From positions 1 to 8,582 of the forward strand of contig JAEXCG010000195.1 in NCBI GenBank assembly GCA_023402355.1: 8,582 nt of DNA, given 5' to 3'. A program made the translations under genes and the position numbers. Shown here in pieces: positions 4,952 through 8,582 of the stretch (the stretch's first letter is position 1; each line of letters starts with the position of its first letter). The notes beneath the pieces are model-generated. The model worked only from the letters and a program-made list of their open reading frames with translations, had not been told where the DNA came from and made no database searches. The DNA comes from Bacillota bacterium (GTDB lineage: Bacteria; Bacillota; Clostridia; Christensenellales; Aristaeellaceae).

Positions 4952-6124
4952 TCAGCGTCTGTACTTTTTGACGATGTCCAGCACCGCGTCCGCGACGTAC
5001 GCGGCGTCCGCCTCCGTGAGGCGCGAATACATCGGCAGAGAGACTTCCGTCTCGAAGAAGCGCTCCGCCCTGGGGAAATCGCCCGCGTTAAATCCAAAGC
5101 GCTTTTTGTAGGCGCTCATCAGGTGCACGGGGATGAAGTGCACGCTCGTGCCCACGTTGCGCTCCGACAGCTCCTCGATAAAGCGGTCGCGGTCGATGGT
5201 CAGCGTCTCGGGACGGATGCGCAGCACGTACAGGTGGCGGCTGTGCTCCGTCTGCTCCGGCGTCCTTTGCAGCAGCAGCTCCTCGCGCCCGGCGAAGGCC
5301 TGCTCGTAGACGGCGACCGCCTTCATCCGCTCGCGCTGCATCTGCGGCATGCGCTCAAGCTGCACGAGCCCCAGCGCCGCCTGAATGTCGAACATGTTGT
5401 ACTTGAAGCCGAACTCCGCGATGTCGTAGCGGTAGGAACCGCCCTTGCCATAGCGGTTCCACGCGTTACGGCTCATGCCGTGGCAGGAAAACACGCCCGC
5501 GCGCTCGGCGATGGCGTCGTCGTCCGTCACCAGCATGCCGCCCTCGCCGGTCGCGAGGTTCTTCGTCGCGTAAAAGCTGAACGAAACCGCGCCCATCGGG
5601 TGGCGGCCGATCGGCTCGCCGTGGTACTTCGTCTCCACCGCGTGCGCGGCGTCCTCGCTCAAGAACAGCCCGTGCGCCTTCGCGAGGGCACGAATGGCGT
5701 CAAGGTCGCAGGCAACGCCCGAATAGTGCACCGGAACGAGCGCCCGCGTGCGCTTCGTGATCTTTTTCTCGATTTCGGCGGGGTCGATGCAGCCCGTCTC
5801 CTCGTCGATATCCGCGAACACCGGCGTCGCGCCCGTATGCACGATGGTGCTCGCCGTCGAGGCGAACGTCATGGGCGTGGTGATAACCTCGTCTCCCGGC
5901 CCGATGTCGTTTGCGAGCAGCGCCAGATGCAGCGCCGCCGTGCAGGAGTTCACGGCGATCGCGTGCTTCGCGCCGACGTACTGCGCAAACCGCTTCTCGA
6001 ACTCGATCGTCTGCGGGCCCTTCGCCCACCAGCCCGAGCGAATGGTGCGGGATGCGCTGTCCACCTCCGCGTCGGTCACGTCCGGAATGCAAAAGGGCAG
6101 AAATGTGTCTCTTCGTGTAAACAT
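4952..6124 (-). CDS. DegT/DnrJ/EryC1/StrS-family PLP-dependent sugar aminotransferase
   Basis: This 390-aa cytoplasmic protein has the usual length and full set of motifs for sugar aminotransferases that place an amino group on a nucleotide-linked keto sugar, with PLP as cofactor. It begins with the SGWWAKGP segment (about 30-37), which resembles the SGWLTTGP motif of ArnB-like enzymes. NSCTAALHLAL (59-69) is the phosphate-binding turn. SEDAAHA (156-162) supplies D158 for the pyridine nitrogen. SFYATKNLATGEGG (183-196) holds the Schiff-base lysine K188. GTSVHFIPVH (325-334) follows near the C-terminus. The start at 6124 follows AAGGAG (6133-6138) with an 8-base spacer and fits the family N-terminus better than the ATG at 6148. 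No dehydratase, nucleotidyltransferase or glycosyltransferase gene is nearby, so the sugar cannot be named. No convincing promoter was found in the 113 bp upstream. Confidence 0.95.
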   Translation of the reverse strand: MFTRRDTFLPFCIPDVTDAEVDSASRTIRSGWWAKGPQTIEFEKRFAQYVGAKHAIAVNSCTAALHLALLANDIGPGDEVITTPMTFASTASTIVHTGATPVFADIDEETGCIDPAEIEKKITKRTRALVPVHYSGVACDLDAIRALAKAHGLFLSEDAAHAVETKYHGEPIGRHPMGAVSFSFYATKNLATGEGGMLVTDDDAIAERAGVFSCHGMSRNAWNRYGKGGSYRYDIAEFGFKYNMFDIQAALGLVQLERMPQMQRERMKAVAVYEQAFAGREELLLQRTPEQTEHSRHLYVLRIRPETLTIDRDRFIEELSERNVGTSVHFIPVHLMSAYKKRFGFNAGDFPRAERFFETEVSLPMYSRLTEADAAYVADAVLDIVKKYRR

Positions 6125-6171
6125 GCAACTGACTCCTTGCGCGCGCAACGCGGTCGCGTCAGCGCGGCGAA

Positions 6172-6215
6172 TTTAAAATGAAATGCAAATCGGGGAATCG
6201 CAAGGCGATCCCCGA
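6172..6215 (-). terminator. Rho-independent terminator after mgtE
   Basis: On the minus strand, 6205-6215 pairs with 6190-6201 in an 11-bp stem with one bulged base and a 3-nt loop (6202-6204). A T-rich tail follows (complement of 6172-6189). It starts 23 bp after the mgtE stop and separates mgtE from the aminotransferase gene. Confidence 0.88.
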
Positions 6216-6237
6216 AGCATGCGCAGAAATGGGGGCG

Positions 6238-7587
6238 TCATACGCCCAGCAGCACCGTCGCCATGGTGAAGTAAATTCCCAGCGAGCAGGCGTCCACGAT
6301 GGTGGTGATCATCGGCGAGGCCATGATCGCCGGGTCGAGCCCCAGCTTCTTCGCGCCCATGGGCAGCAGGCAGCCGACGGCCTTCGCGATGACGACCGTG
6401 CAGAACATCGAAAGGCTCACCGTCACCGCGACCATGATGCCCGCGCGCACGAAGATCATCATGCGCACGAAGTTCACGGCGGAAAGAATCGCGCCGCAGA
6501 TGAGCGCCACGCGCAGCTCCTTCCACAGAACGCGCCACACGTCGCTCGTCTCCACCTCGCCCAGCGCCATGTTGCGGATGACCATGACCGAGGTTTGCGA
6601 GCCGGAGTTTCCGCCCGTATCCATCAGCATGGGAATAAACGAGGTCAAAATCACCATGCCCGCGAGCACGCTCTCGAAATGCGAGATGATGGAGCCCGTG
6701 AACGTCGCCGAAATCATGAGCAGCAGCAGCCACGGCACGCGGTTCTTGGCCAGCGTCCACACGCTGGACTTGAGGTACTCCTGATCGGACGGCGTCATGG
6801 CGGCCATCTTCTCAAAGTCCTCGGTGTTTTCTTCCTGGATGACGTCCACGATGTCGTCGACCGTGATGATGCCGACGAGCCGTTCCTCGGTGTCGCACAC
6901 CGGGATGGACATCAGGTCGTAGCGGCGGAAGTCCTCCGCCACTGCCTCCTGGTCGTCGGTGGTGTGCGCGAAGACCGGGTTTTGCTCCATGATCTCGCGG
7001 ATCGTCTGCGTCTCCGGCGCGACGATCAGCTTGCGCAGCGACACCGTGCCCATCAGCTTGCGCTGCTGGTCGATGACGTAGCAGGTGTACACGGTCTCCT
7101 TGTCCACGCCCGTGCGGCGGATGTGGTCCATCGCCTTGCGCACGGTGAAGTAGTCGTGCAGATCGACGTACTCCGTCGTCATCAGGCTGCCGGCGCTGTT
7201 TTCCGGGTAACGCAGCAGTTGATTGATGAGGCTGCGCGTCTGTTCGTCCGCGTTTTGCAGCACCTTTTTGACGACGCCAGCGGGCATTTCCTCCAGAAAG
7301 TCCACCGTATCGTCCATGAACATCTCGTCCATCAGGTGGCGAACTTCCAGTCCCGACATGGACTCCACGATGACCTGCTGCTGCTCCGCGGACATGTAGG
7401 AGAACACGTCCGAGGAAATGTCCTTGGGCAGCAGGCGAAAAAGGCGAACCACGAGATCCCCCTCCTGCTCCTCCATCGCCTCCGCGATGTCGACCGGGGG
7501 GATTTCCACCACGCGCGCCTTGAATTCCTGCATCTTGCCCGCCTGCACGAGCCGCATCAATTCCAGCAGGATTTCCTTATCTTCCAT
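6238..7587 (-). CDS. mgtE: Magnesium transporter MgtE
   Basis: This 449-aa protein is a full-length MgtE, a homodimeric Mg2+ channel of the cell membrane gated by cytoplasmic Mg2+. The domains run in the standard order: an acidic N-terminal helical domain (about 1-130), two CBS domains (about 135-195 and 200-255, ending LVGIITVDDIVDVI), a linker helix, and five membrane helices from about 285. The family signature MLMDTGGNSGSQ (320-331) is intact. The late motifs GLDPAIMASPMITTIVD (416-432) contain D418 and D432, which match in number the pore aspartates known from Thermus MgtE. The start follows AGGAG (7596-7600) with an 8-base spacer. It has its own terminator and a long structured leader, so it is probably a single-gene unit whose expression may respond to Mg2+ (inference). 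Confidence 0.97.
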   Translation of the reverse strand: MEDKEILLELMRLVQAGKMQEFKARVVEIPPVDIAEAMEEQEGDLVVRLFRLLPKDISSDVFSYMSAEQQQVIVESMSGLEVRHLMDEMFMDDTVDFLEEMPAGVVKKVLQNADEQTRSLINQLLRYPENSAGSLMTTEYVDLHDYFTVRKAMDHIRRTGVDKETVYTCYVIDQQRKLMGTVSLRKLIVAPETQTIREIMEQNPVFAHTTDDQEAVAEDFRRYDLMSIPVCDTEERLVGIITVDDIVDVIQEENTEDFEKMAAMTPSDQEYLKSSVWTLAKNRVPWLLLLMISATFTGSIISHFESVLAGMVILTSFIPMLMDTGGNSGSQTSVMVIRNMALGEVETSDVWRVLWKELRVALICGAILSAVNFVRMMIFVRAGIMVAVTVSLSMFCTVVIAKAVGCLLPMGAKKLGLDPAIMASPMITTIVDACSLGIYFTMATVLLGV

Positions 7588-7823
7588 ATAGATCGCTCCT
7601 CTCGTTCTGATTCATGGGCCGAAGGGCATTCGGACATGAGGACAGGACGCGAGGCATCTCCGGACGGGCTGCCGGGGTCGCGGGATCAGCGCGCAAAAGG
7701 GCGAGAAGCGCGCACTTTCCCCGTCATCGGCGGCACCCCGATACTTCGGGGAACGCCCGCATCATGACCATGATCGTCCACGTTTCTCACCTCACAATAA
7801 ATAAAGGGATTAAAGCCCTGTAT
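7588..7823 (-). other. Long GC-rich, hairpin-rich leader upstream of mgtE
   Basis: About 230 nt separate the predicted promoter from the mgtE start, and no gene is visible. Three foldable elements can be seen. CCCCGA/TCGGGG is at 7736-7741 and 7746-7751 with a 4-nt loop. GCGCGC/GCGCGC is at 7689-7694 and 7708-7713, with outer CGGG/CCCG at 7681-7684 and 7720-7723. The near-palindrome ATCATGACCATGAT is at 7761-7774. A short AGGG/CCCT hairpin near 7804-7819 lies right at the predicted transcript start. On the minus strand the leader opens with GTGAGGTGAGAAAC, which recalls the AGGUGAG of M-box RNAs, but the other M-box elements I know are absent. A structured Mg2+-responsive leader is possible but not shown. 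Confidence 0.45.
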
Positions 7824-7852
7824 AGGTTAACGCCGCGTTTACAAAAAGTCAA
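7824..7852 (-). promoter_or_regulatory. Probable promoter of mgtE
   Basis: On the minus strand the -35 box is TTGACT (complement of 7847-7852) and the -10 box is TAACCT (complement of 7824-7829), with a 17-bp spacer. The -35 is good but the -10 is weak, which is common for promoters controlled further downstream. The promoter starts 23 bp after the carboxypeptidase stop, and I see no strong terminator in that gap. Confidence 0.5.
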
Positions 7853-7874
7853 GCATTTTATCCTGTGCCTGCGC

Positions 7875-8582
7875 CTAGAGCACGTTGCCCACATGCTCTA
7901 TGTATTCTTCCAGACACCAGTCATTGTATTCCATGATCGTGGCGACTTCCACACCCACGTAGCGAATGTGCCAGGCCTCGGCCAGATAACCCGTAATCTT
8001 TTCCTTTTCTTCCTTATACCGCACGACGAAGCCATAGGCGTAGCAGTTCTCGTGCAGCCACTTTTGCTGTTTCGTCCCCTTGAACGAGACGCCCGGCACC
8101 GTGATGTCGAACGCGAGGCCCGTCTGGTGCTCGCTCGCGCCCGCGGGCGCGACGGTCTGATAGGTCGCCTGCAGCGCCTTTTCCTTGGAAAGGCCGTTCT
8201 TCGTGCGGTAGATGTAGACCTGATCGTCCACCAGCGACTGCTGGTAGTCGTACGTGCGGTAGCCCGCGCTCACCTGCCAGTTGCCGATGCCCTCGTCCAC
8301 CGCGTCCTGGATCATGGTGATGAGCGCGTCGACGGCTTCCCGGTCGCCTTTGATGTCCTTTCCCTTGATTTTGATGAGGCCGCTCGGCACCGCGTCCGTC
8401 AGCTTCACGAGGTTTTCCGGCACGAACGACTTGTCCAGCCGGTTGTCGCGGTTGACGAGCAGAATCGTCTTGCGCGGCCGCGGCGTGGGGGCGGGCGTCG
8501 GGGTAAGCGTCGGCTCAGGCGTCGGGGTCGGCGTCGGCGCCCGCGTGGGCGCCGCCGTTGGCGTCGGGCTCGGGGGGGGGGG
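7875..8582 (-). CDS. D-alanyl-D-alanine carboxypeptidase, VanY/M15 family (N-terminus outside window)
   Basis: The visible 235 codons end at TAG (7875-7877) and stay open to the right edge, so the true start lies beyond it. The first roughly 37 residues are a Pro/Thr-rich linker (for example PTPTPEPTLTPTPAPTP), expected between a signal peptide or membrane anchor and an extracellular domain. The catalytic domain begins at KTILLVNRDNRLDKSFVPEN. It contains SAGYRTYDYQ, then SEHQTGLAFD with zinc ligands H152 and D159 (counted from the edge). EAWHIRYVG follows, with the catalytic base E202 and zinc ligand H205. All M15B catalytic residues are present. The enzyme should act at the cell wall, trimming the terminal D-Ala from peptidoglycan stem peptides. 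Nothing in the window points to a vancomycin-resistance cluster, so a housekeeping role is likelier. The GTG at 8423 is an internal Val, not a start. Confidence 0.93.
   Translation of the reverse strand, partial: PPPPSPTPTAAPTRAPTPTPTPEPTLTPTPAPTPRPRKTILLVNRDNRLDKSFVPENLVKLTDAVPSGLIKIKGKDIKGDREAVDALITMIQDAVDEGIGNWQVSAGYRTYDYQQSLVDDQVYIYRTKNGLSKEKALQATYQTVAPAGASEHQTGLAFDITVPGVSFKGTKQQKWLHENCYAYGFVVRYKEEKEKITGYLAEAWHIRYVGVEVATIMEYNDWCLEEYIEHVGNVL
8572..8582. repeat. 11-base G run at the window edge
   Basis: The last 11 bases are all G and encode a Pro run on the minus strand, in frame with the carboxypeptidase linker. A homopolymer exactly at the end of the sequence suggests an assembly or contig boundary in low-complexity DNA. 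Its length should not be trusted. Confidence 0.7.

Noticed and set aside
5123..6181. Open frame of 352 codons on the plus strand, opposite the aminotransferase
   Set aside because: It is antisense to a gene with all family motifs. Its composition (Arg/Val/His-rich) is typical of a shadow frame and it has no ribosome site.
6178..7767. Open frame of 529 codons on the plus strand, opposite mgtE
   Set aside because: It is fully antisense to a clear MgtE gene. The translation is rich in His/Arg/Asp with no domain motif. It is a by-product of the GC-rich codon use of the real gene.
7588..7823. M-box (ykoK) riboswitch before mgtE
   Set aside because: Only an AGGTGAG-like start is present. The conserved GCUGC, AAUGGG and terminal GUGCUAAAGCUCU-type elements are not found, so I list it only as an unassigned structured leader.
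7875..8582. Vancomycin-resistance cluster suggested by the VanY-like enzyme
   Set aside because: No VanR/S, VanH, VanX or ligase gene is seen. M15 carboxypeptidases with Pro/Thr linkers are common housekeeping cell-wall enzymes in Bacillota.

Overview
This window looks like chromosomal DNA from a Gram-positive, Clostridia-type member of the Bacillota, plausibly an uncultured gut lineage (inference). The signs are GC-rich coding sequence with AT-rich intergenic regions, AGGAGG-type ribosome binding sites, near-consensus TTGACA/TATAAT promoters with 17-bp spacers, a VanY-type D,D-carboxypeptidase and an MgtE magnesium channel. I found no rRNA, tRNA, CRISPR array, insertion sequence or phage gene. 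Seven protein genes are supported: six complete, and one running off the right edge.

Left part (1-4150), a probable carbohydrate-responsive locus. A secreted ABC-type solute-binding protein (83-1624, minus) has a perfect-consensus promoter and a strong terminator, so it looks like a single-gene transcript. Behind it lies an ArsR-type regulator with a large C-terminal beta-rich domain (1936-2916, minus). Divergent from the regulator is a DUF4838-like, glycosidase-type TIM-barrel protein (3137-4096, plus). Promoters for both divergent genes can be read directly. The two intergenic regions share TTTTGC/GCAAAA half-sites, and a 13-bp inverted repeat flanks the solute-binding-protein promoter. A simple model is that the regulator senses a sugar-like ligand and controls the binding protein and the DUF4838 enzyme. 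This is inference.

Middle part (4147-6215). A histidine phosphatase with a GTG start (4147-4893, minus) lies 58 bp downstream of a DegT/DnrJ/EryC1/StrS-type PLP sugar aminotransferase (4952-6124, minus). A terminator-like hairpin sits between them. The phosphatase and the DUF4838 gene converge on a 15-bp-stem terminator.

Right part (6190-8582). An MgtE Mg2+ channel (6238-7587, minus) ends at its own terminator. It is preceded by about 230 nt of GC-rich, hairpin-rich leader that does not match the M-box riboswitch as I know it. Upstream is the C-terminal part of a VanY/M15 carboxypeptidase (7875 to the right edge, minus) with a Pro/Thr-rich linker. Its sequence runs into an 11-base G run at the edge, which is probably a contig end.

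Most genes are ordinary families. The most interesting signals are regulatory: the operator-like repeats around the left-hand promoters, the 22-bp repeat across a start codon, and the mgtE leader. I see no convincing new multi-gene system.
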